A DNA stretch of 64,000 nt from an uncultured beta proteobacterium (GTDB lineage Bacteria > Pseudomonadota > Gammaproteobacteria > Burkholderiales > Burkholderiaceae_C). Below, piece by piece: positions 52,940-61,030 of the stretch (position 1 is its first letter; each line of letters starts with the position of its first letter). Both the position numbers and the translations under genes were made by a program. Location: contig CAIJPE010000039.1 in NCBI GenBank assembly GCA_903822435.1, forward strand, positions 1 to 64,000, in the 5' to 3' direction. Under the pieces are notes generated by a model. That model saw only the letters and a list, made by a program, of their open reading frames with translations. It was not told the DNA's origin and ran no database searches.

Positions 52940-53794
52940 TCATGTTGCACGCCCGAACAGACCGAGCGGACGGAATGCCAGCAACAAGGCCATCGGCCCG
53001 AAGATGACGAAGTAGCTGAGCTCCGGGAACCACACCTGCCCGAAGGTGGACAGCATCGCCACCGTCAGGCTTCCGATCGCGGCACCGCCCAGGCTTCCGC
53101 GCCCGCCGATGATGACCACCGCCAGGCTGTAGACCAGGATCTCGGAGTCGGCCGTGGGGTAGAGCGACAGGAAGGCGCCCCCCAGGGCGCCCGCGATGCC
53201 CGCCAGAGCCATGCCCAGCATGAATGTGGCGACGAAGACCATGCGGATGTTGATGCCCATGGCTTCGACCGTTTCCGCGTCATCGACGCCCGCGCGGATC
53301 AGCGCCCCCAGCCGCGTGCGGTTCATCAGGAGCCACAGCCCGACCAGCACCAGGACACCCACCGCCAGCACGAAGAGCCGATACCGCGGATAGAAGATGC
53401 CGAGGAAGCTCACCGCGCCGCGCAAACCCTCGGGCGTGGGCACGCTGAAGGTGTCGCCGCCGAAGAGCACCAGCGCCGCGTCGTTCAGCATCAGTGCCAG
53501 GCCCAGCGTCAGCAGAACCTGGCGCAATTCGTGGCCCTTGACGAAGCGCAGCAGGCCCTGCTCCACCAGGCCCAGGCCGGCCACCGCGACCACGGCGGCC
53601 AACAGCCCGAGCAGGAAGCTGCCGGAAGCCGTGGCTGCGGCATAGGCCACATACCCGCCCATCAGGTACATGGCGCCATGCGCCAGGTTGACGATGCGCA
53701 TCAGCCCGAAGATCAGGGTGAAGCCGCTGGCCACCAGGAACAGCAGGGCCGCGAAGGTCAGGCCGTTGAAGAACTGCAGCAGCACGAAGGACAT
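52940..53794 (-). CDS. livH: Branched-chain-type ABC permease LivH
   Basis: A 284-residue permease starting FVLLQFFNGLTFAALLFLVASGFTLIFGLMRIVNLAHGAMYLMGGY, the LivH hallmark. It continues with RTRLGALIRAGVDDAETVEAMGINIRMVF (coupling loop) and VVIIGGRGSLGGAAIGS. The ATG at 53794 lies 105 bp after the deacetylase gene, the widest gap in the operon, and the track start is 28 residues upstream. Confidence 0.94.
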   Translation of the reverse strand: MSFVLLQFFNGLTFAALLFLVASGFTLIFGLMRIVNLAHGAMYLMGGYVAYAAATASGSFLLGLLAAVVAVAGLGLVEQGLLRFVKGHELRQVLLTLGLALMLNDAALVLFGGDTFSVPTPEGLRGAVSFLGIFYPRYRLFVLAVGVLVLVGLWLLMNRTRLGALIRAGVDDAETVEAMGINIRMVFVATFMLGMALAGIAGALGGAFLSLYPTADSEILVYSLAVVIIGGRGSLGGAAIGSLTVAMLSTFGQVWFPELSYFVIFGPMALLLAFRPLGLFGRAT

Positions 53795-53899
53795 CGGATC
53801 AGGGCCGGGCAGGCGTGGACGGCGAAGCTCGCCCGGTGGACGCACGAAACGTGCCGATGCGGCCCCGCTCATGCCCATGGACCGCCATCCCCAAGGGGT

Positions 53900-54802
53900 T
53901 CACGCCTTCACGGCCTTCGACTGCTGGTACCAGTCCAGGATCTGTGCGCCGTTCCAGTGCAGCACGCCGATGTGCCGGTTGATGTGCTCGTAGACCTTTT
54001 CCAGGTAGCCGATGCGAAACGGCTGCCCGCTGATGTAGGGGTGGATGGCGATGGCCATGATCTTCGGCCGTCCCGGCACCCCCGGCTGGTCCTGCGCCTC
54101 CTGGTAGTAGCGGTCGAAGGTGTCGCAACACTTCTGTGTCCAGTAGCCCGCTTCGTGGTGCTGCACGATCATCATCGGGATGTCGTTGTTCTCCACCGTG
54201 TACGGAAGCGTCACCAGGGGCCCGTGCGCCGTTCGGATTTCGGTCGGCTCGTCGTCGTAAGGGTAGTCGCCGATGTACTTCACGCCGGCAGCGGCCAGCA
54301 GGTCGGGGGTCTCGTAGGTCTGGGTCAGGCCGGGCCCGAGCCAGCCCACGGGGCGCTTGCCGCAGAATTTCTCGAGCGTGTCCATCGAGCGCTCGATCAT
54401 GGCCTTCTGGTCGTCGACCTTGTGGATGGGCATCTGCTCGTAGGCATGCCCCATGAATTCCCAGCCGGCGTCCAGGCAGGCTTGCGCCACCCGGGGGTAG
54501 TCGACCGTGACGCGCGCGTTGATCGACAACGTGGGCTTGATGCCCAGCGCGTCGTAGAGCTTCTTGAAGCGCCAGAAGCCCACGCGCATGCCGTACTCAT
54601 GCCAGGCCCAGTTGGGCACGTCGGGCAGCAGGGGCACGCCCGTCGGGGCGGGCAACACCTGGCGCGCCATGGGCCGCGCGATGTCCCAGACCTCCAGGTT
54701 GACGATCGTCCAGACGATGACCTTGGCGTTGCCGGGCAGCTTCAGCGGCGGGCGGTCGACGATGGCGGAGAAGTCGGCGCGTTCGCGCGGCAGCAGCGTC
54801 AT
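53900..54802 (-). CDS. Polysaccharide deacetylase-like (PuuE/allantoinase-type) hydrolase
   Basis: A 300-residue NodB-fold protein like PuuE and cyclic-imidase-type enzymes. It has SINARVTVDYPRVAQACLDAGWEFMGHAYEQMPIHKV (His metal site), GWLGPGLTQTYETPDLLAAAGVKYIGDYPYDDEP and IAIHPYISGQPFR near the C-terminus. The usual first TFDD metal motif is not evident, as in PuuE. Such proteins often open or deacylate small N-containing rings, which suits the operon. It starts 13 bp after the aldolase gene. Confidence 0.9.
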   Translation of the reverse strand: MTLLPRERADFSAIVDRPPLKLPGNAKVIVWTIVNLEVWDIARPMARQVLPAPTGVPLLPDVPNWAWHEYGMRVGFWRFKKLYDALGIKPTLSINARVTVDYPRVAQACLDAGWEFMGHAYEQMPIHKVDDQKAMIERSMDTLEKFCGKRPVGWLGPGLTQTYETPDLLAAAGVKYIGDYPYDDEPTEIRTAHGPLVTLPYTVENNDIPMMIVQHHEAGYWTQKCCDTFDRYYQEAQDQPGVPGRPKIMAIAIHPYISGQPFRIGYLEKVYEHINRHIGVLHWNGAQILDWYQQSKAVKA

Positions 54803-54815
54803 GGGTGGGGCTTTC

Positions 54816-55544
54816 TCATTGCGGGTGTTCGGGTGGCGCGGCCACCGCCTTGGCCATCGGCGCGTAGCCTGCTTTCAAGATCTGTTCCAGGGTGCCGTAG
54901 AGAAACTGCGCACCCCGCTGCGACCAGTGCGCGGCAGTGTCGGCCTGGGCGGGAAGGCCCCAGGCACGGCCTTGCTGCTGCAGCGCTGCGACCACGCTGT
55001 CCACGGCCGCTGCCAGTTCGGGACGCGTCGTGTCACCGGCAAAGCCCAGGCTGTGCGACAGGTCGTTCGGGCCGATCAGGAAGCCATCCACGCTGCGGCA
55101 GGCCGCCAAAGCCGCCACCTGGGCGACCGCGGGTGCCGATTCAATCTGCGCCACGGCAAACACGCGTTCGCGCTGGCCGCGCGTCACGTACCGCACCACC
55201 TCGCCGATGGCATCGAGCTCGGCCACGGTCTCGGTGTGCGGCACCACGATGCCGTCGATGCCGCGGTCCAGGTAGCGCACCAGGATCTCGGGCTGCGCGG
55301 ATTCGCTGCGCAGGATCGCTGCCATGCCGTGGCTGTGCGCGCACCGCACGAGCGCCGTCACGCTTTCGATGTGTACCGCCGTGCGTTCGCAATCGATGAA
55401 GAGGCAGCGCGCGCCGGCCCGGGCCAGCAGGTCGACGACATCCAATGAAGCACCACCCGCGTTCACGGCCCACACCGCAGCGCCTTGGCCGAGCAGCGCC
55501 GCGAAGCGCGACGTGGCGGGGCGTTCCGTGGCCGTGAGGGACAT
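54816..55544 (-). CDS. HpcH/HpaI-family aldolase
   Basis: A 242-residue TIM-barrel class II pyruvate-type aldolase. The metal ligands appear as Glu in VAQIESAPAV and Asp in LIGPNDLSHSLG. In the HpaI family the catalytic His follows Asp-x-Glu (DGEH); here the segment reads FIDCERTAV, with Arg at that place. It could be a variant with a different catalytic base. It would cleave a hydroxy-acid product late in the pathway, releasing a pyruvate-like compound. The ATG overlaps the cysteine hydrolase stop by one base. Confidence 0.88.
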   Translation of the reverse strand: MSLTATERPATSRFAALLGQGAAVWAVNAGGASLDVVDLLARAGARCLFIDCERTAVHIESVTALVRCAHSHGMAAILRSESAQPEILVRYLDRGIDGIVVPHTETVAELDAIGEVVRYVTRGQRERVFAVAQIESAPAVAQVAALAACRSVDGFLIGPNDLSHSLGFAGDTTRPELAAAVDSVVAALQQQGRAWGLPAQADTAAHWSQRGAQFLYGTLEQILKAGYAPMAKAVAAPPEHPQ

Positions 55545-56182
55545 CAGCGGGCCTGCAATTCAGGCAGCGCCATGACCTCGCGTGCAGTCATCACGAAGCC
55601 GAAGGCGGTGCGGATGCACAGCAGTGCGGCATCGTGCAGGGCCGGATCGTCCATGGTATCGACGCAGTCGCTGGGCACGATCACGGCGTAGTCCATCGAG
55701 CACGCGGCGGTCACCGTGGACAGGATGCAGCTGTTGGTGTTGACACCCGTGACGATCAGGGTGTTGATGCCGTGCGCGCGCAGCAGCAGATCCAGGTCGG
55801 TGGCGACGAAGCAGTTGTAGCGCTTCTTGGTGTCCACCACCCAATCGCGATCGCGATCGCGCAGGCCCGGCATCACCTCGCCGCCGGGCATGCCGATGAG
55901 GTTGTGGCGCATGACGTTCTTGCGCGGATTGTTCGGATCTTCGGCGCGTGTGCGCCAGAAGGCGTTCAGGCGGATCTCGTCGGCATCACGGTACTGCGTG
56001 ATGCAATGGATGACCGGGATCGCCTGCGTGCGCGCCCAGTCGAAGAGCCCCCGGTTGGCAGCCACCACGCGCTGCGCGATCTCGGGCGTGGCCGGCATGG
56101 TGGCCACCGCCATGTCCAGGTGGCCGCGGTGCAGGTCGATGCCGACCACCGCGGCCCGCACCTTGTCGACGCCGAAGTTCAT
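55544..56182 (-). CDS. Isochorismatase-family cysteine hydrolase (maleamate/ureidoacrylate amidase-like)
   Basis: A 212-residue hydrolase with the catalytic Asp in AAVVGIDLHRGHLD, a lysine in VVDTKKRYNCF and the nucleophile in LIVTGVNTNSCILSTVTAAC. Homologues include N-carbamoylsarcosine amidase, maleamate amidase and RutB, all of which release ammonia or carbamate from linear amides. In this operon it is a good candidate for a deamidation step. It follows the alpha/beta hydrolase gene by 22 bp. Confidence 0.92.
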   Translation of the reverse strand: MNFGVDKVRAAVVGIDLHRGHLDMAVATMPATPEIAQRVVAANRGLFDWARTQAIPVIHCITQYRDADEIRLNAFWRTRAEDPNNPRKNVMRHNLIGMPGGEVMPGLRDRDRDWVVDTKKRYNCFVATDLDLLLRAHGINTLIVTGVNTNSCILSTVTAACSMDYAVIVPSDCVDTMDDPALHDAALLCIRTAFGFVMTAREVMALPELQAR

Positions 56183-56204
56183 GGGTATCTGCCTTCCGTC
56201 GGGT

Positions 56205-57455
56205 TCAGATCAGGGGGTTGGCGGACGTCTTCAGCAGCGCGGCCTGATCGATGCCGAAGCGGTCGGCCAGCCAGTCGGACAGGATCTCCTGCCCGATGGT
56301 CGGGTTGTCGTGCTGGCAATGCTCGGCGCCGGTTTCTTCGGCATCCAGCAGGCGCAGCGTGCAGTCCACGCCCTTGGCCATGCCGTAGTCGTACACCTTC
56401 CTTGCCTGCGACACCGTCAGCACATCGTGCCCGCCATGCATCACCAGGTACGGGCAGCGCATGTGCTCCAGATGTCCTTCCAGGGTGAATGCGCGTGCCT
56501 TTTCCATGGCGCTCTTCATGCTGGGCCGGCCGAAGACCCATTTGATGTGGGTCGCCAGGCCGTGGTCTTCACCGGCGGTGCCCCACATATCAGTGATGGC
56601 GAAGACGGCACCGTGCGAGATGCACGCCGCCAGGCGGTGCTCATGGCAGCCGGCGCGGGCCGCGTAGTAGCCCCCCAGGCTGGAGCCGCAGACGGCGATG
56701 CGCCGGGCGTCGACGTCGTCCCGCGTCTCGAGATAGTCGATGCAGTAGCCGATCGGCACTTCCGTGTCGGGCCGGTTGACCAGGCCCTGCCGGCGCAGCG
56801 CCCCCCCTTGGCCCGGCCCGTCGATCATCAGCACCGATATGCCGCGCTGCAGGCAGCCGTGGGCCTGCATGAACCACATCTCGTCCTTGATCGAGTCCAG
56901 GCCGCCCATGCAGATCAGCACCGGCTGCCTGGGCACGGGGAAGGGCGCGCGCACGAAGTAGGCGGGCAGCGTGGCGCCGTTCTCGTAGGGGATTTCCAGC
57001 ACTTCGCCGGCCGGGCTGAGGTGGCGCAGGTAAGCGTGGCTGCACAGCTCCATCAGCGTGAAAGTGGCCAGGCGGCGCGGGTCTTCGGGTTGCAGGAAGA
57101 ACTCGGCCTGGCGGAAGTAGTCGGTGGCCCGCAGGTAGCAGTTCATCGCGGTGCGCACGTGGCCTGCCGCTTCCTCGGTCCGAGCCCTGGAGAAGTTGCG
57201 GTCAGCGATGCGCTTCCATTCGACGTGCCAGCTCTCTTCGCTGGTGGGGTCGATGCGCGAGGCCGCCTGGAAGACCTCGCTGACGGCGCCGCCGCCTTCC
57301 TGCGTTTCTCCCAGCCCGCGCCTGAACTGGTATGAGAACCACGGCGACTGGGGCCAGTGATGCCACCCGAACGGTTCGAAGTGAGCGGCCCGGTTCTCGG
57401 TGATGCGCTCGATCGCGTTGTCGTCGCCGGTGTCGACTGCTGAGTCTGGTGTCAT
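56205..57455 (-). CDS. FrsA-like alpha/beta hydrolase (2,6-dihydroxypseudooxynicotine hydrolase type)
   Basis: A 416-residue hydrolase. The N-terminal helical half (EESWHVEWKRIADRNFSRARTEEAAGH) precedes a catalytic domain with QPVLICMGGLDSIKDEMWF, nucleophile elbow IAVCGSSLGGYYAARA, Asp region VMHGGHDVLT and a His in EHCQHDNP. This layout matches FrsA/DHPON-hydrolase proteins, which cleave C-C bonds of N-heterocycle breakdown products. It is the first gene of the catabolic operon, divergent from the GntR gene. The ATG at 57455 is chosen; the track ORF extends through the control region. Confidence 0.9.
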   Translation of the reverse strand: MTPDSAVDTGDDNAIERITENRAAHFEPFGWHHWPQSPWFSYQFRRGLGETQEGGGAVSEVFQAASRIDPTSEESWHVEWKRIADRNFSRARTEEAAGHVRTAMNCYLRATDYFRQAEFFLQPEDPRRLATFTLMELCSHAYLRHLSPAGEVLEIPYENGATLPAYFVRAPFPVPRQPVLICMGGLDSIKDEMWFMQAHGCLQRGISVLMIDGPGQGGALRRQGLVNRPDTEVPIGYCIDYLETRDDVDARRIAVCGSSLGGYYAARAGCHEHRLAACISHGAVFAITDMWGTAGEDHGLATHIKWVFGRPSMKSAMEKARAFTLEGHLEHMRCPYLVMHGGHDVLTVSQARKVYDYGMAKGVDCTLRLLDAEETGAEHCQHDNPTIGQEILSDWLADRFGIDQAALLKTSANPLI

Positions 57456-57549
57456 GGCTGGGGTTGCGCAGGGCAGGCGGGGAAATGCCGCGATCCGGTT
57501 CGTTCCTCTCCGATCAATGTACGGCGCCGCGCGGGCCAATGTCAACAGC

Positions 57550-57561
57550 TTTGTATCCAAA
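57550..57561. promoter_or_regulatory. GntR operator copy 1, TTTGTATCCAAA
   Basis: A near-palindrome with arms CTTTG/CAAAG around TATC. An identical 12-mer lies 63 bp away, about six helical turns, so two regulator dimers could sit on the same DNA face. The TTGTAT-N-CAA pattern fits FadR/FCD-type GntR sites. It is between the divergent catabolic operon and the regulator. Confidence 0.7.
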
Positions 57562-57612
57562 GTACTGAGTCTTCTCGCTTTAATGGAGGGAAGACCCTTG
57601 CATACGGCTGTT

Positions 57613-57624
57613 TTTGTATCCAAA
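57613..57624. promoter_or_regulatory. GntR operator copy 2, TTTGTATCCAAA
   Basis: The second identical 12-mer ends 8 bp before the regulator start codon, where binding would block its own expression. This supports autoregulation together with control of the operon from copy 1. Confidence 0.7.
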
Positions 57625-57632
57625 CTGCGGCC

Positions 57633-58379
57633 ATGAACAAACAGGCAGCCGACCGAAAGAAGGGGCTCGAAGGCCCGCCGGAGGTGCGCGCCTTCGAAGC
57701 GTCGGGGGGGCCGAATGCGCCTCCCCTGACGCTGGCGCAGACGGTGACCGAGCGCTTGCGGGGGGCGCTGCTCGAAGGTCGATTCGCTCCCGAAGAGAAG
57801 CTGAACGAAGCCGCCCTTTCTGCGCTGCTGGCTGTCTCGCGGACGCCGCTGCGGGCGGCCTTGAACCGCCTGGCTGCAGAAGGGCTTCTCGACTACGTCC
57901 CGAACCGCGGCTACAGCGTGCGCGGCGTCGATGTCGACGGCCTGGGCTCGCTCTTCGAAGTGCGTGGTGCGCTGGAGGGCCTGGCGGCGCGCAACGCGGC
58001 CGAGCGCGGCCTCTCGGATGCCTTGCAGGAGGCCTACCGCCAAGCGCTGGCCGAAGGTGACCGGGTGATGGCCAAGGGCCGACTGCTGCCCGCGGACCGA
58101 TCGGTGTTCAGCGACGTCAACTCACGCATCCACGCCGCCATCCTGCAGGGCGCCGACAACCGCATGCTGCAGGACATGATCCGGCTTTGCCACAACATCC
58201 CGGCGTCGTCCGAGCGCAATGTGCTGTGGGACGACTACCACTGGCTGCGCCGCAGCCATGACGATCACCACCGCCTGCTGGAGGCCATCCTGCTGCGGGA
58301 TGCACCGCGCGCCGAGCAACTCATGCGGGAGCACATCCACACGGTCAAGCTCAAGCGCGGACTGCGGGTGATGCGGTAG
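57633..58379 (+). CDS. GntR-family (FadR/FCD) transcriptional regulator
   Basis: A 248-residue regulator. A charged N-terminal tail (about 30 residues) is followed by a winged helix (LAQTVTERLRGALLEGRFAPEEKLNEAALSALLAVSRTPLRAALNRLAAEGLLDYVPNRGYSVR) and an all-helical FCD ligand domain with metal-binding-type Asp/His positions (FSDVNSRIHAAILQ, HDDHHRLLEAI, MREHIHTVKL). It is divergent from the 14-gene operon. FCD regulators usually repress until a pathway acid binds. Confidence 0.94.
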   Translation: MNKQAADRKKGLEGPPEVRAFEASGGPNAPPLTLAQTVTERLRGALLEGRFAPEEKLNEAALSALLAVSRTPLRAALNRLAAEGLLDYVPNRGYSVRGVDVDGLGSLFEVRGALEGLAARNAAERGLSDALQEAYRQALAEGDRVMAKGRLLPADRSVFSDVNSRIHAAILQGADNRMLQDMIRLCHNIPASSERNVLWDDYHWLRRSHDDHHRLLEAILLRDAPRAEQLMREHIHTVKLKRGLRVMR

Positions 58380-58390
58380 CAGCCCTTTGG

Positions 58391-60310
58391 TCAGCCCGGG
58401 GCCGACAGCGCCTGCTCGATGCGGCGCTTGTGCACCTTGGCCTTGGGCACCGGCATGTCAAACCAGCTGCGCACGTCGGCGTCCAGGCCGACGCCGTGCA
58501 TGTAGTTGTAAAGCGCCTTCTTCAGGCCCACGCCGAGGGCGTCGTGGTCGGTGCCGGTGGGGTCGATGAAGCCGACGTCGTTGCGCGCGAAGCGGCCCGC
58601 GGGCAGCGCCTCCAGCGTCACGCCGTAGGCCGCCGGGTCCAGCCCCACGGGTGAATGCACGGTGCACGCAAAGCGGTGCCAGAAGCCCGACTGGATGCAG
58701 CCGGCCGCGAAGAGCTGGCGCACGAGTTCCAGGGCGTCCACGGTGTCCTGCACGGTCTGCGTCGGAAAGCCGTACATCAGGTAGGCGTGCACCAGGATGC
58801 CGGCGTCGGCGAAGCCCTTGGTGACGCGAGCCACCTGGTCCACCGAGACGCCCTTGTTCATCAGCGCCAGCAGCCGGTCGGAGGCCACCTCCAGCCCCCC
58901 CGAGATGGCGATGCAGCCGCTGTCGGCCAGTGCCAGGCACAGCCCGGGCGTGAAGGTCTTCTCGAAGCGGATGTTGCCCCACCAGCTGATGGCCAGTTGG
59001 CGCCGCTGCAGTTCGGCCGCCAGGGCCTTGAGCGACTTGGGTGGCGCGGCTTCATCGACGAAGTGAAAGCCCGTCTGCCCGGTCTCGGCGACGATGGCCT
59101 CGATGCGGTCGCACAAGGTCTGCGCCGTGGCCGCGTCGTAGCGGCCGATGTAGTCCAGGCTGACGTCGCAGAAGCTGCACTTCTTCCAGTAGCAGCCGTG
59201 AGCGACAGTCAGCTTGTTCCAGCGCCCGTCGCTCCACAGCCGGTGCATGGGGTTGAGCATGTCCAGCAACGACAGGTAGCGGTCCAGCGGCAGGCCGTCC
59301 CAGGTGGGGGTGCCCACGTCGTCGAAGGGCACGTCGGGCTCGACCAGGTTCACGTAACGCACGTCCTGCGTGCCGCGGGGGCGCAGGAAGGTGCGCACCA
59401 GGCGGCTGGCCGAGCGCTGGCCGGCCAGGTGTTCCAGCAGGGCCAGCAGAACCCGCTCGCCGGCGTCCAGGGTGACGTAGTCGAAGTGGTCGAAGACGCG
59501 GGGCTCGGCCAGCTCGCGCAGTTCGGTGTTGACATAGCCACCGCCCAGCACGGTGACGATGTCGGGCCGGTGCGCCTTGATCGCCTGCGCCATGCGGAAG
59601 GCCGCGTACACCGCCCCCGGGAATGGCACCGAGACCAGCACCACCGTGGGCGCATGCCGGTCGATGGCCTGCAGTGTCAGGGCCTGCAGCATGCGCTCGA
59701 TCAGGTTGGGCGGCTCGGCCAGCGCCTGCGCCAGCGCGTCGAAGCTGGCTTGGCTGCGGGCCAGGCTTTCGCCGTAGCGGACGAATTCGAAGCGCGGGTC
59801 GATGGCTTCGCGTAGCAGGTCCGCCAGGTCGTTGAGGTACAGGGTCGCCAGGTGCCGGGCGCGGTCCTGCACGCCCAGCGCCCCGAAGGCCCAGGCCATG
59901 GGGTCGCCGCCGCCTTCGTCGTCGGGGTCGACGTAGGCGTCCAGCGAGGCGAAGCGCGGGCCCTCGGGCAGGAAGGCGCGGCTGCAGATGCGGTGCGCCA
60001 GGGTGGCATCGCGCCCCTGCAGGAAGGCGATGACCGGGCCGATGATGGCGGCGTGCCGCTTGAAGTCGGCACAGAAGGCCTCGGCCCGCGGCGTGCGTGG
60101 CGCGGGCCGGGCTTCGATCTCGTCGCACACGGCCTGAAGCCCCTGGGGCGACAGCAGCTGCAGGATCAGGCCCAGTGCCAGGTCTTCCTGCGCTGCATGC
60201 ACCCCGCGCGAGCGCAGGAAACCGGTGAGGTAGGCAGTTGACGGATAGGGCGTGTTGAGCTGCGTCATCGGCGGGATGAGGCTCAGCACGCGGGCGGTGG
60301 GCGCGCCCAT
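58391..60310 (-). CDS. B12-binding-domain radical SAM protein
   Basis: A 639-residue protein. The N-terminal part (about 190-290) resembles a cobalamin-binding fold (VVLVSVPFPGAVYAAFRMAQAIKAHRP, VLGGGYVNTELREL). The radical SAM barrel starts VAHGCYWKKCSFCDVS, whose cysteines are spaced CX4CX2C rather than CX3CX2C, followed by FVDEAAPPKSLKAL and ISWWGNIRFEKTF and GGLEVASDRLLALMNKG. The C-terminal part ends with a helical tail. The ATG directly follows the DUF1345 stop (TGAATG). Chemistry unknown; methylation or ring rearrangement are possible. Confidence 0.9.
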   Translation of the reverse strand: MGAPTARVLSLIPPMTQLNTPYPSTAYLTGFLRSRGVHAAQEDLALGLILQLLSPQGLQAVCDEIEARPAPRTPRAEAFCADFKRHAAIIGPVIAFLQGRDATLAHRICSRAFLPEGPRFASLDAYVDPDDEGGGDPMAWAFGALGVQDRARHLATLYLNDLADLLREAIDPRFEFVRYGESLARSQASFDALAQALAEPPNLIERMLQALTLQAIDRHAPTVVLVSVPFPGAVYAAFRMAQAIKAHRPDIVTVLGGGYVNTELRELAEPRVFDHFDYVTLDAGERVLLALLEHLAGQRSASRLVRTFLRPRGTQDVRYVNLVEPDVPFDDVGTPTWDGLPLDRYLSLLDMLNPMHRLWSDGRWNKLTVAHGCYWKKCSFCDVSLDYIGRYDAATAQTLCDRIEAIVAETGQTGFHFVDEAAPPKSLKALAAELQRRQLAISWWGNIRFEKTFTPGLCLALADSGCIAISGGLEVASDRLLALMNKGVSVDQVARVTKGFADAGILVHAYLMYGFPTQTVQDTVDALELVRQLFAAGCIQSGFWHRFACTVHSPVGLDPAAYGVTLEALPAGRFARNDVGFIDPTGTDHDALGVGLKKALYNYMHGVGLDADVRSWFDMPVPKAKVHKRRIEQALSAPG

Positions 60311-61018
60311 TCAGAACAGCCCGGCAGCGATGTTGATGGTCAGGGCCAGAACCGTGGTGTTGAAGAAGAACGCCAGGATGCAGTGCAGCGCGCCGACGGG
60401 GCGCAGTGCCGACCCGTTGAACGACACGTCGGCGGTCTGGCCCGAGGTGCCGATGATGCAGGAAAAGTACAGGAAGTCCCCGTAGTCGGGCTCGGCGGTG
60501 CCCGGGAAGGTCAGCGGCTCGGGCTGGCCGCCGGTGCGCAGGAGGTAGTAGCCGTGGGCGTAGTGCAAGGCAAAGAGCGTTTGCGTGAACAGCCACGAGG
60601 TGACCAGCGTCAAGGCAGCCAGGGCCACGTGTGCGGAGCGCATGGCGCCGGTCATCTCCTTGACCACCGCGAGCTGGGAGCCGATGGCCACCAGCACGGC
60701 CACCGACGACGCCACGACCAGGCTGAGCACCAGCGCCCGCCCCTCGGTCTGCCCGAGCGCGCGGCGCTGCATGCCGATGGGGTCGTCGTCGCGGATCATG
60801 TGCGCAGCCAGCGCCAGGTACAGCAGCGCGCCGGCATTCCACGCCACCAGGCCGCGTGCCTGGAGGTACGGGGATTGCACGAAAGGCAGCAGCCAGAACA
60901 CCACCACGCCGAACAGCACCGAAAACCACAGCCGGGGCCGTGTGGTGACCACCAGCGACAGCCGGCGAATCGGGTGCATCGGCACTCTGGCGCGCGCGCG
61001 GGCTTGGGCGTGTCTCAT
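60311..61018 (-). CDS. DUF1345 integral membrane protein
   Basis: A 235-residue protein with about six helices and the DUF1345 pattern: LARSLVAWNAG-like segment (GLVAWNAGALLYLALAA), HVALAALTLVTSWLFTQTLFALHYAHGYY and DYGDFLYFSCIIGTSGQTADVSFNGSALRP. The function is unknown. A GAGGG site supports the start at 61018. It is adjacent to the radical SAM gene and 12 bp from the DedA-rhodanese gene, so the three likely form one transcript. Confidence 0.9.
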   Translation of the reverse strand: MRHAQARARARVPMHPIRRLSLVVTTRPRLWFSVLFGVVVFWLLPFVQSPYLQARGLVAWNAGALLYLALAAHMIRDDDPIGMQRRALGQTEGRALVLSLVVASSVAVLVAIGSQLAVVKEMTGAMRSAHVALAALTLVTSWLFTQTLFALHYAHGYYLLRTGGQPEPLTFPGTAEPDYGDFLYFSCIIGTSGQTADVSFNGSALRPVGALHCILAFFFNTTVLALTINIAAGLF

Positions 61019-61030
61019 GCTTGCACGCCC

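Noticed and set aside
52901-55399. 832-residue plus ORF across the catabolic operon
   Set aside because: Opposite to livM, livH, deacetylase and aldolase genes, all of which have clear family motifs on the minus strand.
58391-58450. Possible shared terminator between the GntR gene and the radical SAM gene
   Set aside because: Only 11 bp separate the stops and I could not find a convincing stem with a T-run there.
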